NCBI GenBank assembly: GCA_029266655.1
Contig: JAQSWL010000004.1
Coordinates: forward strand, 1 to 51,949
Length of the DNA: 51,949 nucleotides
Direction: 5' to 3'
DNA from: Candidatus Midichloriaceae bacterium
GTDB taxonomy: Bacteria > Pseudomonadota > Alphaproteobacteria > Rickettsiales > Midichloriaceae
Shown here: one piece after another, positions 39,318-49,408 of the stretch
Layout: every line of letters starts with the position of its first letter
Position numbering within the stretch: position 1 is the first letter of the stretch
Translations under genes and position numbers: made by a program
The notes under the pieces: model-generated
Seen by the model: the letters and a program-made list of their open reading frames with translations, nothing else
What the model was told of the DNA's origin: nothing
Databases searched by the model: none

Positions 39318-40725
39318 TTTAATTAACTTACTCTTCGTATTTGGCCTTTCATTTGTTATAGCTATTTTATTTAAAGATAATATTTTTATCGACCCAGATG
39401 TGGCTTGGCATATAAAAGCTGGGGAAATTATTGTAAAAAATAATGTGATACCTACGCATGATATGCTCACTTTCACATCGGATCAGCAGTGGTATAACCT
39501 TTCTTGGGTTTGGGATGTTCTTGTATATCACATTTATCAATTTAGTGGGGATGCAGGGCTTTACTTCCTACAGTCGCTTCTATTTGCACTGACAATTGCC
39601 TTGGGTTACTTAATGTGCCTTAGCTTTAAAGGTTTTAATCCTGATACTAAAGCTATAGTTACAACGCTCTCAGCTTTGCTTTTATGGGATTCACTTTATG
39701 CCCGCCCCCAGATGTTTACATATATGCTTTGCGGGCTTGCACTTTTCATAATATTCAAAAGAGAAATAAAGCTTTTATTTATATTGCCTATAATTGCCAT
39801 GGTATGGGCCAACATGCATGGTAGCTTTATTGCCATATACACCATAATTTTTGCTTTTATAGTGCAGTCTATATATGAAAGAGATTATGTCTGGCTACGC
39901 GCTCTTATAGTAGTGCTTATATTTTGTTTTCTAAGCATTCTTGTAAATCCTTTGGGGTATAAAATATTTATAGCGGTTTTCAGAACATTAAACAGCTGCA
40001 TTACTGGTTATATAGCCGAGTGGTTGCCATTTTCTTTTGGGCATCAATATGGTCCTTCAATGGTAATAATTATATTAATGATGGTTGGGGCATTTGCGGA
40101 CAGTAGGATTCCAGTTGCTTATAGATTACTTGCCTTTGCTTGGTTGCTCGCGTCGCTTGCTAGCAGAAGGAATTTTGGTTACTTTGCTGTTCTTGCGATT
40201 CCATATCTAGGTTATGCATTAGAACCAATAATAGCAGCGAGGCCTAGTAAATTTATTTTTAGTAATCGGCTTAAGATTATTGCACTTTTTACCATCTTCG
40301 TTATCGGCGGTATTGCTGCACCATATTTGCAGCGGACGAATGAAAGCAACGCAGCTAAGATGCCGCTTGAAGCGATAAAGTATTTAAATCAAAATTGTAA
40401 AGGAGCCAGAGTATTTAATGAATACAACATAGGTGGGTATCTAGCTTTGTGGATGACTAGCGATAACAAGTATTTTATTGATGGGCGTGCTGGCACAGTT
40501 TTTAGTGAGCTATTCTTAGATGAATACTTAAAGGTATTTATGGGTGAAGGCGACCTAAAAGAATTACTTGATAAATACAAAGTTGATGCTGCTATTATAA
40601 GAGGTGATGCCCTAAAAATGATTAGTTATAATAAAGCATTTTCTCAGTGGAAAAAGATTTATAAAGATGATAAGTTTGTAATATACACAAGAAAGGGTAG
40701 CAAAACATGCAAAATCACTTCTTAA
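39268..40725 (+). CDS. Polytopic membrane protein, GT-C glycosyltransferase-like
   Basis: 485 residues with about ten TM segments. After the first TM comes an extracytoplasmic loop with FIDPDVAWHIKAGEIIV and TFTSDQQWYNLSWVWDVLVY. This Asp-containing loop followed by a Trp/Tyr-rich block resembles GT-C (ArnT/PMT-like) transferases that use lipid-linked sugars. The C-terminal ~130 residues form a soluble domain (FNEYNIGGYLALWM; KYFIDGRAGTVFSE). ATG 39268 lies inside the kinase gene; no later start fits well, so a long overlap is accepted. Its 3' end overlaps the next gene by 19 bp. The substrate is unknown. Confidence 0.7.
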   Translation: MAVNFLSISQSQKKWVDLINLLFVFGLSFVIAILFKDNIFIDPDVAWHIKAGEIIVKNNVIPTHDMLTFTSDQQWYNLSWVWDVLVYHIYQFSGDAGLYFLQSLLFALTIALGYLMCLSFKGFNPDTKAIVTTLSALLLWDSLYARPQMFTYMLCGLALFIIFKREIKLLFILPIIAMVWANMHGSFIAIYTIIFAFIVQSIYERDYVWLRALIVVLIFCFLSILVNPLGYKIFIAVFRTLNSCITGYIAEWLPFSFGHQYGPSMVIIILMMVGAFADSRIPVAYRLLAFAWLLASLASRRNFGYFAVLAIPYLGYALEPIIAARPSKFIFSNRLKIIALFTIFVIGGIAAPYLQRTNESNAAKMPLEAIKYLNQNCKGARVFNEYNIGGYLALWMTSDNKYFIDGRAGTVFSELFLDEYLKVFMGEGDLKELLDKYKVDAAIIRGDALKMISYNKAFSQWKKIYKDDKFVIYTRKGSKTCKITS

Positions 40726-41069
40726 AAATTTTGGGTGTATTATTGTTGTTTCCGTATATTGCTTTCGGCGCAGAGCCAAGTGATAATGATTCTATCAAGC
40801 TATTGAGTGATCAAGAAATCAGAGGCCTATTAGATCAAAAACTGATGCATCGTATTGAGGATAAAAAAGGGTTTAAAGGGGTTTCGAACAATTTCAGCTT
40901 TAATTGTGGCAAGAGTTATAGTAAAATGCCTAGTGTTGCTGGAACTAGAAATGCTATGGTAGAACAACAAGGGACTTTAAACAGCTTTAAAAGCTTTAAT
41001 CAAGGGCCTTCTTTCCGAAGCGAAGATTTCTATGGCTTCAGTATGAAGTTTAAACTAGATAATAAATAG
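40707..41069 (+). CDS. Small secreted hypothetical protein, 120 aa
   Basis: A Sec signal peptide (FLKILGVLLLFPYIAFG, cleavage near residue 22) leads to a hydrophilic mature part of about 98 residues with one Cys (NFSFNCGKSYS) and no recognised domain. It overlaps the membrane protein upstream by 19 bp and is followed 2 bp later by another small exported protein, so all are probably co-translated. Both share a short motif after the signal (LSDQEIRGLL here, LTDQEIIDNR there), suggesting related or partner proteins. Confidence 0.65.
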   Translation: MQNHFLKILGVLLLFPYIAFGAEPSDNDSIKLLSDQEIRGLLDQKLMHRIEDKKGFKGVSNNFSFNCGKSYSKMPSVAGTRNAMVEQQGTLNSFKSFNQGPSFRSEDFYGFSMKFKLDNK

Positions 41070-41071
41070 TT

Positions 41072-41353
41072 ATGATTATCGTCAGATTCTTACCATTGCT
41101 AGCAATTGCGCTAGCCAATTATGCTTTTGCTCTACAGGAGAGGCAAGTTATTGATTTGAATGTTAAAGTAAAAAAGGATCTTACTGATCAAGAGATTATT
41201 GATAATAGAGCAAAAGAAAGGGGGCGTCAGTATTTAGTTAACGAGCGCCCATTTTATGAAGGCATAAATGAGGATAACCGCAAAAGTATTATGGAATTTG
41301 CGCGCCCTAATTATCCTCAGAAAGATGATATATTGCTCAAACTAAAAAGGTAA
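41072..41353 (+). CDS. Small secreted hypothetical protein, 93 aa
   Basis: A signal peptide (MIIVRFLPLLAIALANYAFA) precedes a mature region of about 73 charged residues (VKKDLTDQEIIDNRAKERGR, ending LLKLKR). No family recognised. It sits between the 120-residue secreted protein and nfuA with 2-3 bp gaps. The DQEI motif is shared with its upstream neighbour. Confidence 0.6.
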   Translation: MIIVRFLPLLAIALANYAFALQERQVIDLNVKVKKDLTDQEIIDNRAKERGRQYLVNERPFYEGINEDNRKSIMEFARPNYPQKDDILLKLKR

Positions 41354-41356
41354 ATT

Positions 41357-41902
41357 ATGTTTATTGAAACCCAAGAAACACCAAATCCACATACGATGAA
41401 ATTCATACCGGGAGTGCAGGTGCTGTCATCTGGCATTAAGAGTTTTAGCGGAGAAAATGACTTGAGAGAATCTCCTCTTGCTGAAGCCTTATTCCAGATT
41501 GATGGTGTTAAAGGTGTGTTTCTTACAACGGAATTTATCACTGTTACCAAGTCTGTTGATCACGATTGGAGCTATTTGAAGCCAATTGTACTTGCTTCTA
41601 TAGTTGATCATCTAGTAGCGGGATTGCCTATATTCATAGAAGGAGCTGCGAATAAGGAGGATGCAGTAAGCCATGATGAAATTGCAAAACAGGTGATAGA
41701 CCTAATCGAAACTAGAGTGCGCCCTGCAGTTGCCCAGGATGGTGGGGACATAATTTTCAAAGACTTCCAGAATGGCATTGTTTATGTTGAACTTCATGGA
41801 TCTTGCTCCGGTTGCCCTAGCTCTACCATAACGCTAAAAAGTGGTATAGAGAACATGCTCAAGCACTATATACCTGAAATTATCTCTGTTGAAGCTGTTT
41901 AG
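41357..41902 (+). CDS. nfuA: NfuA/NifU-like iron-sulfur carrier protein
   Basis: 181 residues: N-terminal Nfu_N domain beginning IETQETPNPHTMKFIPG, and C-terminal NifU domain (about 105-181, with VRPAVAQDGGDIIF and the cluster-binding CSGCPSS, Cys-x2-Cys near 154-157). The protein receives and hands on [4Fe-4S] clusters, for example to respiratory complex I. It is the last gene of the kinase operon, 3 bp after the small secreted protein. This is the mitochondrial NFU1-like architecture common in alphaproteobacteria. Confidence 0.95.
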   Translation: MFIETQETPNPHTMKFIPGVQVLSSGIKSFSGENDLRESPLAEALFQIDGVKGVFLTTEFITVTKSVDHDWSYLKPIVLASIVDHLVAGLPIFIEGAANKEDAVSHDEIAKQVIDLIETRVRPAVAQDGGDIIFKDFQNGIVYVELHGSCSGCPSSTITLKSGIENMLKHYIPEIISVEAV

Positions 41903-41920
41903 TCTGGCAATAGACCTCTC

Positions 41921-42047
41921 CGGAAACTCTACTTCTGGTAGCAGGTTGCGTCGTCGCTCCGGTACTCAGATCCTCATGTATATTGAATACACTCCGGTCT
42001 TCTGTTCCGTGTGCTCCTTCCACCCTGCTACCAGAAGCGAGTTTCCG
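41921..42047. repeat. Palindromic element downstream of nfuA
   Basis: Arms CGGAAACTCTACTTCTGGTA (41921-41940, continuing GCAGG) and CCCTGCTACCAGAAG followed by CGAGTTTCCG (to 42047) pair over about 24 bp. Inside, ATGTATATTGAATACA forms a smaller dyad. About 20 bp beyond it, AACTGTGCTT and GCTGCTCATTTATAT recur at 47780-47815, so this is a dispersed family. With 42192-42226 it accounts for most of the 360-bp gap 41903-42262. Confidence 0.7.
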
Positions 42048-42191
42048 AAGTACACCTATAGTGTTGAAACTGTGCTTGAAGCTGCTCATTTATATAGAAT
42101 AAACTCCGCTGCCCCATATGGATTTTCCCTTCGGAACTTAATATAAACTTTAAAACATTTTTTGCCAAAACCATAGTTGTGTAGTTATATT

Positions 42192-42226
42192 ATACCAAAT
42201 CTCACAAATAAATTGAGATTTGGTAT
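42192..42226. repeat. Minimal family A palindrome upstream of dnaG
   Basis: 35 bp, ATACCAAATCTCACAAATAA then ATTGAGATTTGGTAT: only the two terminal arms of family A joined with no interior. It lies 36 bp before the dnaG start and could terminate transcription entering from nfuA or affect the dnaG leader. Confidence 0.75.
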
Positions 42227-42262
42227 TAGCTGTTACTAACCGCAAATTAATAGGGAAAGTTT

Positions 42263-44032
42263 GTGTCGGATTATTTAGAGGAAATAAAAAGAAGACTGCC
42301 GGCTTCAAAAGTAATTTCTCGTAATGTGGTGCTGAAGCAAAAAAGTAGTTTTCAATTTTTGGGCCTTTGTCCATTCCATAACGAAAAAAGTCCATCTTTC
42401 ACTGTTAGTGATGATAAAAGATTCTACCACTGTTTTGGTTGTGGTGAGCATGGGGATATCATAAGTTTCGTCTCCAAAATAGAAGGGATTAACTTTAAAG
42501 ATGCGGTAGAAAAGCTTGCTGCAGAAGCTGGCGTTCGCATACCTAGAGCAACCTTGCAGCAAAAGCAAGATAATGACTTACGCAAAACCTACTTAAGGAT
42601 TTATGATTTCGCATGTAATTACTATCAGAAAAAGCTGCTGTCTCCTGAAGGCGCAAAAGCAAGGAATTATTTGACAGAGCGTGGGGTAAGTGCGGATGCT
42701 ATAAAAAAATTCCGTCTAGGTTTTGCTCCATTAAACAGCAATGAGCTTGTAGAGCAAATGATAGCCCAATTTGGCAAAAGTGCGGTGATTAACTCTAAAA
42801 TAGTTAGTAAAAGCGATTCTGGTGCTTTGTACATCTTGTTTAGAGAGAGGGTAATGTTCCCAATACTAGATGTGAAGAAGCAGGTTATTGCTTTTGGAGG
42901 AAGAGCTTTTGGAGATATAAAGCCAAAATATATAAATTCTAATGAAAATCCTCTCTTTAAAAAAGGCAATGAATTATATGGGTTATGCTTTGTTTTAGAA
43001 AATCGAAAGCTCCAAAACCCAATAGTTGTTGTAGAAGGGTATATGGATGTTATTGCAATGCATGAAGCAGGTTTTAAAACAGCGGTTGCGCCCCTTGGAA
43101 CTGCATTCAAGTTAAGCCAGCTTGAGCTTGCGTGGAATTATTGCTCAGACCCAGTGCTCATGTTTGATGGAGATAATGCGGGTGAAATGGCTACCAAAAA
43201 AATAGCTTATGAGGCAGTTAGTGTTATACAACCAGATAAAAGCATCAAAATATGCAGTCTTGAAAATTTTAAGGATCCAGATGAAGTTTTAAAAAAATCT
43301 GGGGTTAATACTTTAAGCATGTTTTTACAGAAGGCAAAGCCGCTTTCAGAATATCTATTTGATGCGGAATATTCGTTAAAGCCACTAAAAACACCAGAGC
43401 AGAAAAGTAACTTGCGCAAACGTTTAGATAACATAGTTTTAAAAATAAACGATTTAAGTCTGAGGTCTCAGTACAAAAATTTTTTCAGAGAAAGTTTTAG
43501 TGAGTTGTTTGCAAGAGGATTTAAGAAAAAGCTTGATAATGGAGTACTTGATAGCGCGGCGGTTTTGCAGGTTATGGAGAGTGCTGATTCAGTAGAAGAA
43601 GAGCTAATATCGCTTTTAATGGCATACCCTCAGGTGCTAAAGAACCATGAGATTTGGGAAGGGTTTGTTGAAATTGACATACATAATAAAGAAATTGCAG
43701 ATGCGCGCATTGAGTTGTTGCGAGGATTCGATGAAATTGCTAGTATGAATAACAAAGTTGAAAAGGAAGGGGAATTATTTAAATCTTTTGCAGAAGCTCT
43801 TTCTGGCGTATATCACAATATGAAAAATAAAGCATTTTTGATTAAAAATCTTGAGGAAGCTGGATCCTATGCTATAAGACTATTAAAGTTAATTTATGTA
43901 AAAAAATTAGAGGCAGAGATACATACTTTATCTGCTCAGATTATTTCGGCCCCAGATGAAGCTGATTTTGCTCGGCTGTCTAATCTAAAATGCACACATG
44001 AAAACTTAAAATTGGAATTGGGTATTATTTAA
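42263..44032 (+). CDS. dnaG: DNA primase DnaG
   Basis: DnaG makes the RNA primers for replication. It starts at GTG 42263 behind AGGGAAAG; 589 residues. The N-terminal zinc ribbon has [11 protein letters not shown] and [11 protein letters not shown] (about 34-65). The catalytic core includes [16 protein letters not shown], and the TOPRIM domain has [17 protein letters not shown] (about 254-270) and MFDGDNAG (about 300-307). The C-terminal DnaB-binding region is present but short. Its stop overlaps the rpoD start (TAATG). This is the macromolecular-synthesis operon without rpsU. Confidence 0.97.
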   Translation: MSDYLEEIKRRLPASKVISRNVVLKQKSSFQFLGLCPFHNEKSPSFTVSDDKRFYHCFGCGEHGDIISFVSKIEGINFKDAVEKLAAEAGVRIPRATLQQKQDNDLRKTYLRIYDFACNYYQKKLLSPEGAKARNYLTERGVSADAIKKFRLGFAPLNSNELVEQMIAQFGKSAVINSKIVSKSDSGALYILFRERVMFPILDVKKQVIAFGGRAFGDIKPKYINSNENPLFKKGNELYGLCFVLENRKLQNPIVVVEGYMDVIAMHEAGFKTAVAPLGTAFKLSQLELAWNYCSDPVLMFDGDNAGEMATKKIAYEAVSVIQPDKSIKICSLENFKDPDEVLKKSGVNTLSMFLQKAKPLSEYLFDAEYSLKPLKTPEQKSNLRKRLDNIVLKINDLSLRSQYKNFFRESFSELFARGFKKKLDNGVLDSAAVLQVMESADSVEEELISLLMAYPQVLKNHEIWEGFVEIDIHNKEIADARIELLRGFDEIASMNNKVEKEGELFKSFAEALSGVYHNMKNKAFLIKNLEEAGSYAIRLLKLIYVKKLEAEIHTLSAQIISAPDEADFARLSNLKCTHENLKLELGII

Positions 44033-46029
44033 TGAAAACTACTGCTAAAACTGCACCTAAAAAGTTAGAAAAGAAAAACAAGATGGATTCTAATTTAAAG
44101 GATTTACTTGATAAAAAGCGTGGTAGCGGGTTTGTGACCTATGATGAGCTAAGCAAGGTGTTAGACTCTGAAGGCTTGATCTCAGAAAAAATTGACGACG
44201 CAATCATCTTTTTTAACGATGAAGGCATAAAAATTACCGAACGTCCTGAAGATGACGAGGAAGTGGCTTTATCTTCTGAATTCGAAACGGAAGCTGAAGC
44301 TGAAGAAAAAGATGAAGATGAAGAGGAGGATGATTCTTTAAGAAGTGATGATCCGGTAAGGAGATATCTTAAAGAAATGGGGCATGTAGAGCTGCTTTCT
44401 AGAGAAGGTGAGGTAGAGATTGCAAAGCGCATAGAGTCAGGTAGGGATACTATGATTACTGCTTTATCTAAAACTCCAATAGCGCTTAGTGAATTTGTTA
44501 AATGGTATGATGGCCTAGTTAACGAAAAGATAATGCTGCGTGATATCCTTGATTTAGACGCAACTTATAGCAAAGAATTTGGTAAAGAATTTGAAGGCGC
44601 CGAGGATGAAGAATCTGAAGAGTTTGAAGATTTAGACTTTGAAGCTGCCGATAAAGAGGATTCTGAAGAAAAAGAAGAAGAATCAGAGGAAAAAGAGGAA
44701 TCAGAAGAAGGTGAAGAGTCAGCTGAGGAGTTTGATGAAGGCTCTGCAGATGATGTTGATGCTTTATCTATAATAAGCATGGAGACCGAGCTCAGACCTC
44801 GCGCAATGGAGATTTTTGGAAATGTTGCAGAATTGAGCAGCAAAATTATAGATATTCAGCAAGATAAGCTCTTAGCTGCATTAAAAGGCGAGAAGGTTAG
44901 CAAGTCTATTGAAAAAGAGTATGAAGATCTTTCTGACCAAGTGGCTGAGCAAATGAAGTCGATTAGGCTTAGTGAGTCTAAGGTTGATCAAATTCTTAGT
45001 GTACTTTATTCGCAAAACAAAAAGATAATTTCCTTAGAATCTAGCTTCTTGAAGGTTGTTGATAAACATAAAATCAACCGTGCTGAATTGTTCAAAGTTT
45101 ATGAAAATAATGAAATCAATCAAGACTTAATGGAGATTTTGGCGAAATCCAAAATTAAAAATATCGCCAACCTTTTAAAAGATAAAGAAGAAGTAGAAAA
45201 AATTCGTCAAAAAATTATTGCGTTGGCTAAAGAAATTAGGATCGATGTTTATAATTTTAAGAGCTTAGTTAATGCGGTGCAAAAGGGTGAGCGCCAATCT
45301 AGTAGAGCTAAAAAAGAGATGATAGAAGCTAACTTACGTTTGGTTATTTCTATTGCCAAAAAGTATGCTAACCGTGGCCTACAATTTTTAGACCTGATAC
45401 AAGAAGGTAATATTGGCTTGATGAAGGCGGTTGATAAGTTTGACTATAGACGTGGTTATAAATTTTCAACTTATGCAACTTGGTGGATTAGGCAGGCAAT
45501 TACTAGGTCTATAGCAGATCAGGCCCGCACAATCCGTATACCTGTGCACATGATTGAGACTATCAACAAAATTATGCGTACAACCAGGCAAATTGTTCAT
45601 GATACCAGCAGGGAGCCAACTCCTGAAGAAATTGCTGAAAAGCTTGGAATGCCGGTGGAAAAGGTGCGCAAGGTTCTTAAAATTGCGAAAGAGCCAATGA
45701 GCTTGGAGGATCCGGTAGGAGATGATGAAGGCAGTTATTTTGGTGATTTTATCGAAGATAAAAATGCAGTACAGCCGCTTGATGCAGCGATACTTTCCAA
45801 TTTAAGAGAGGTTACTACAAAAGTTCTTTCTAGCTTAACACCTAGAGAGGAGAGGGTAATACGCATGCGCTTTGGTATAGGTACTAATACAGACTTTACC
45901 TTGGAAGAGGTGGGTAAGCTGTTTTTGGTTACCCGTGAGAGGATCAGGCAGATTGAAGCGAAAGCATTAAGAAAGCTAAGGCACCCAAGTAGATCTAAAA
46001 AGCTTCGTGGTTTTTCTAGTACGAATTAG
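44032..46029 (+). CDS. rpoD: RNA polymerase sigma factor RpoD (sigma-70)
   Basis: 665 residues. Region 1.1 is at about 20-70; region 1.2 ([20 protein letters not shown]) at about 105-125. A long, very acidic non-conserved insert (about 180-245, Glu/Asp/Ser runs) follows. Region 2 has [20 protein letters not shown] and [17 protein letters not shown], region 3 follows, and region 4 has a [20 protein letters not shown] helix-turn-helix near the end. It is the housekeeping sigma factor. In the region 4 turn, KLFLV replaces the commoner KQFDV. Translation is coupled to dnaG. Confidence 0.97.
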   Translation: MKTTAKTAPKKLEKKNKMDSNLKDLLDKKRGSGFVTYDELSKVLDSEGLISEKIDDAIIFFNDEGIKITERPEDDEEVALSSEFETEAEAEEKDEDEEEDDSLRSDDPVRRYLKEMGHVELLSREGEVEIAKRIESGRDTMITALSKTPIALSEFVKWYDGLVNEKIMLRDILDLDATYSKEFGKEFEGAEDEESEEFEDLDFEAADKEDSEEKEEESEEKEESEEGEESAEEFDEGSADDVDALSIISMETELRPRAMEIFGNVAELSSKIIDIQQDKLLAALKGEKVSKSIEKEYEDLSDQVAEQMKSIRLSESKVDQILSVLYSQNKKIISLESSFLKVVDKHKINRAELFKVYENNEINQDLMEILAKSKIKNIANLLKDKEEVEKIRQKIIALAKEIRIDVYNFKSLVNAVQKGERQSSRAKKEMIEANLRLVISIAKKYANRGLQFLDLIQEGNIGLMKAVDKFDYRRGYKFSTYATWWIRQAITRSIADQARTIRIPVHMIETINKIMRTTRQIVHDTSREPTPEEIAEKLGMPVEKVRKVLKIAKEPMSLEDPVGDDEGSYFGDFIEDKNAVQPLDAAILSNLREVTTKVLSSLTPREERVIRMRFGIGTNTDFTLEEVGKLFLVTRERIRQIEAKALRKLRHPSRSKKLRGFSSTN

Positions 46030-46231
46030 TTGTAGACTATTCTATAACTAGTCATGGTCCCCGACATCATGCCATAAATAATTGATTTATATGATGGGGG
46101 TTGCTCTTTGGTAGCTATATATAGCGCTAGCTCTTATATTTTAAGATTTGGTATTATCCATGATTATTTTCTCTAGATTTACTACCTGCCATTTGCTATG
46201 CTAACAATCGATATTAAAAGTATAGAGTCTT

Positions 46232-46843
46232 ATGGAGAAGCTTACGAAATTAAAAGATTATTTAGCTGAGTCAAAGCTAAAGTCTAAAATAATTAATTCC
46301 GATATAAAATATGATGAGTTAACTATAATAGTTGATCCTCATGGAATTACAGAAGTTTTGAAGTTTTTGCATAGCGACAAGAAATATAAATTTGATCAAC
46401 TAATAAGCATTTGTGGTGCGGATTATCCCTCAAGGCTCAAAAGGCTTGAAGTTATATATCATCTGCTAAGTGTGCGTCAAAACCTTAGGATTCGCGTGAA
46501 GATATCGGTAGATGAGAAAGAATTCGTCCCATCTGCAACAGGGGTTTTCCCTTGCGCCAATTGGTATGAGCGTGAAGTATGGGACATGTATGGAGTTAAG
46601 TTTTCTCATCACCCAGACATGCGTAGAATACTTACCGATTATGGCTTTGAAGGACACCCATTGCGTAAGGACTTTCCACTTACTGGCAATGTTGAAGTTC
46701 GGTATAATCTGGAAAGCAAAAAAGTGGAATATGAGCCAGTTACTCTAACTCAAGAATTTAGAAATTTTGACTTTTTAACTCCATGGGAAGGTACAGACTA
46801 CGTTCTACCTGGCGACGAAAAAGCAACAAAAGATAAGAAGTGA
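46232..46843 (+). CDS. nuoC: NADH-quinone oxidoreductase subunit C
   Basis: NuoC is the 30-kDa peripheral-arm subunit of respiratory complex I. The 203 residues include the family signature [20 protein letters not shown] followed by [20 protein letters not shown] (about 110-149), and a C-terminal FDFLTPWEG. It is followed by ubiA at 4 bp. The neighbouring subunits usually found with it (nuoB, nuoD) are not in this window, so the complex I genes are split up here. Confidence 0.96.
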   Translation: MEKLTKLKDYLAESKLKSKIINSDIKYDELTIIVDPHGITEVLKFLHSDKKYKFDQLISICGADYPSRLKRLEVIYHLLSVRQNLRIRVKISVDEKEFVPSATGVFPCANWYEREVWDMYGVKFSHHPDMRRILTDYGFEGHPLRKDFPLTGNVEVRYNLESKKVEYEPVTLTQEFRNFDFLTPWEGTDYVLPGDEKATKDKK

Positions 46844-46847
46844 TAAT

Positions 46848-47738
46848 ATGAGCATATACCACAAATTTTTAAGGTTGTGGGAAGGTTTAATAAGCCATAA
46901 ATACTCAAGGCTTGCTAGGCTTGATAAACCAGTAGGCATATACTTAGCTCTATTGCCTGCACTTTGGGCTGTTGCGCTTTCTGCTAAATCTTGGGGCATA
47001 CTAGTAGGATATTCTTTAGTAATGGTAGTAGGTGCAATTGCAGCCAGAAGCGCTGGTTGCATAATAAATGATTTATGGGATCAAAAAATAGATGCCGAGG
47101 TGGAGCGTACAAAGCTTAGGCCGTTAGCTTCTGGCGAAGTAAGCCGTCAGGAAGCTTTTAAGTTACTTGCTATATGTGGTGGGGTTGCGCTTTCTATATT
47201 GTTTTGTTTGCCGTGGTTTGCGATTGCAGTTGGTTTATGTGCAATTCCGATGATAGCTATTTATCCACTGCTTAAACGCACAACTTTTTATCCACAGGTG
47301 CTTCTAGGTTTTGTTTTTAATATAGGGGTTTTGGTGGCATGGTATTCGGTATCTCCTCATTTCTCTTACCAGGCGGTTATGCTTTATATTGCTAGTGTGC
47401 TTTGGACAATTGGGTATGACACTATTTATGGGCATCAAGATCGTGTGGATGACTTGGCGAATGATGTTAAATCGTTGTCAATAAAGATGGGGGATAAAAC
47501 CTCTGCTGGGGTATGGTCTTTGTACCAAATAATGATGCTTTTAATTGTTATAAGTGCTATGGGTTCTGGCATTGGTTTATTGTTCTATCCATTTGCCGCT
47601 ATGGCTACTTACTATCTATATTGGCAAACCATAACTTTAGACATAAGCAACCCACAAGATTGCGCAGATAAATTTCGTTCCAATGCTCATGTTGGATTGC
47701 TTTTATGGGTAGGTATGCTGCTTGGGAAAATTTTATAG
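46848..47738 (+). CDS. ubiA: 4-hydroxybenzoate polyprenyltransferase UbiA
   Basis: UbiA attaches the polyprenyl tail to 4-hydroxybenzoate in ubiquinone synthesis, in the inner membrane. The 296 residues form eight to nine TM segments with the two Asp-rich motifs: NDLWDQKIDAEVERTKLRPL (about 74-93, NDxxDxxxD) and DTIYGHQDRVDDLANDVKS (about 188-206). The length is typical. Its linkage to nuoC (4 bp) pairs quinone synthesis with the enzyme that reduces quinone. Confidence 0.96.
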   Translation: MSIYHKFLRLWEGLISHKYSRLARLDKPVGIYLALLPALWAVALSAKSWGILVGYSLVMVVGAIAARSAGCIINDLWDQKIDAEVERTKLRPLASGEVSRQEAFKLLAICGGVALSILFCLPWFAIAVGLCAIPMIAIYPLLKRTTFYPQVLLGFVFNIGVLVAWYSVSPHFSYQAVMLYIASVLWTIGYDTIYGHQDRVDDLANDVKSLSIKMGDKTSAGVWSLYQIMMLLIVISAMGSGIGLLFYPFAAMATYYLYWQTITLDISNPQDCADKFRSNAHVGLLLWVGMLLGKIL

Positions 47739-47966
47739 TCTGAACAAAAACCTATCTTAGTTGCATCTACTTCGTCAAAACTGTGCTTCCGTTGCTCATT
47801 TATATTTAATAAACCCTGCTACGGTTCTCGTTTCTCCTAGTATCTGCTGCCTAATATAGATTTTTGACCTTGGACTATATAACCCGATCATCCATAATAG
47901 AAGGCTTGACTACGGTAATAGAAGTATTGTACAGTTCGATTAACAACAGCTTATTTGGAGGTGAAA

Positions 47967-48470
47967 ATGCCAAAACCTAGAGATTATTTCCCAGATAATG
48001 TAAAGAAAGTAAAGGAACAAAAAGCTGGTTTGCAAAGTGAGAATGAGGCTTTGAAAGTGGAAATTTTAAATTTAAACGAAAAGTTAGCTGGTTCGGGCAA
48101 GCAGCTATTTGAAGGGACAATAACTAATAAAATGATGTTGATGGACTTTCTTGATAAATTGTCTCATAGCCAATTTAATGAAGTGCTGCCTAATACGTAT
48201 AGGCAAGAAGTTCTACCAAAGGTATCTTCTGCTTCACTCTCTACTTTTGGAAAGTTTGAAGAATTTTTTAAAGTCTTAAAGCATTTCCATGATGATGTGA
48301 ATGCAGAATTTTTTATGACGCTTTCTCATAAAAAAGATGCTGCACTTATAAAAGTGGATTTTACAGATGTTCCTTTAGAGATTGTCTGTGCAGTTAACCT
48401 TAATGACTTCGAGACATGGTGTGAGCAAAGTTTAGTTCCGCAAAGCTACCATAATAGCAGTGAGATATGA
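47967..48470 (+). CDS. Hypothetical protein with N-terminal coiled coil, 167 aa
   Basis: Start set at ATG 47967, because GGAGG (47957-47961) stands 5 nt upstream; a TTG at 47955 is inside that site. The N-terminus (MPKPRDYFPDNVKKVKEQKA) leads into a short coiled coil (SENEALKVEILNLNEKL). The rest is helical, with LMDFLDKLSHSQFNEVLP and a C-terminal VPLEIVCAVNLNDFETWCEQ. No family recognised. It lies 11 bp before fmt, probably in one transcript. Confidence 0.6.
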   Translation: MPKPRDYFPDNVKKVKEQKAGLQSENEALKVEILNLNEKLAGSGKQLFEGTITNKMMLMDFLDKLSHSQFNEVLPNTYRQEVLPKVSSASLSTFGKFEEFFKVLKHFHDDVNAEFFMTLSHKKDAALIKVDFTDVPLEIVCAVNLNDFETWCEQSLVPQSYHNSSEI

Positions 48471-48481
48471 TTATTTAAGAG

Positions 48482-49408
48482 ATGAAAATAGTTTTTATGG
48501 GTACGCCACAGTTTGCCGTGCCTAGCTTGCAGAAGCTAATTGAGTGTAAAGAGCATGAAGTTATAGCGGTCTATACAATGCCCCCAAGGCCTGCTGGGCG
48601 AGGGCAGAAGGAAGCTATTTCACCTATACATGCCTTAGCACTTAAACATAATATTCCAGTATATAATCCGCGAAATTTTAAAGATTATGCAGATTATGAG
48701 GCTTTTGTTAATTTAAAAGCGGATGTGGCAATTGTGGCCGCTTATGGAGTTATTCTGCCAGAGCGCATTTTAAATGCAACTAAGCATGGCTGCATTAATA
48801 TTCATCCATCAAAATTGCCAAGGTGGAGAGGTGCGGCTCCTATACAGCATACAATTCTTGCAGGTGATAAAGAGACCTCGGTATGCATTATGCAGATGGA
48901 TAAAGGAATGGACACTGGTGATATTCTACTTGAAAGAAATGTGGAGGTGCCTTCTCATATGACTTCAACCTTATTGCACAATGAGTGTTCGCAAATTGGT
49001 GCGGAAATGCTTTTAGAAGCTTTGCAAGCTCTTCAAGCTGGAACTTTGATGCGCAAAAAGCAATCTGAAGATGGTATAACGCATGCGCATAAACTTTCAA
49101 GAAGTGATGAAAAGATAAACTTTAATCAAGAAGCCCGTCTTGTTGGCGCGCAAATAAGAGCTTTTTCACCAAGGCCAGGGGCGTATTTTAACTATAATGG
49201 TGAAACTATAAAGATTATTGAATGTGAAGTAGACCAAACTATTAGTACTAAAGGCAAGCCTGGCACTATATTAGATGATGACTTGCACATAGCCTGCGCC
49301 TCCGGAGTTATTAGGCCCACGTTATTGCAAAGGGAAGGCAGGAAAATGCTCTATACAGATGCATTTTTACGAGGCTTTAAAATCGCTAAAGGTAATATAC
49401 TACGTTAA
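48482..49408 (+). CDS. fmt: Methionyl-tRNA formyltransferase
   Basis: Fmt formylates the initiator Met-tRNA. The 308 residues start KIVFMGTPQFAVPSLQKL. The catalytic triad region is NIHPSKLPRWRGAAPIQ (Asn and His near 108-110), with the Asp in MDKGMDTGDIL near 146. A C-terminal OB-like domain starts around 205. The length is normal. The final codon and the TAA stop lie in the left end of repeat D2. The usual partner def is absent here. Confidence 0.96.
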   Translation: MKIVFMGTPQFAVPSLQKLIECKEHEVIAVYTMPPRPAGRGQKEAISPIHALALKHNIPVYNPRNFKDYADYEAFVNLKADVAIVAAYGVILPERILNATKHGCINIHPSKLPRWRGAAPIQHTILAGDKETSVCIMQMDKGMDTGDILLERNVEVPSHMTSTLLHNECSQIGAEMLLEALQALQAGTLMRKKQSEDGITHAHKLSRSDEKINFNQEARLVGAQIRAFSPRPGAYFNYNGETIKIIECEVDQTISTKGKPGTILDDDLHIACASGVIRPTLLQREGRKMLYTDAFLRGFKIAKGNILR

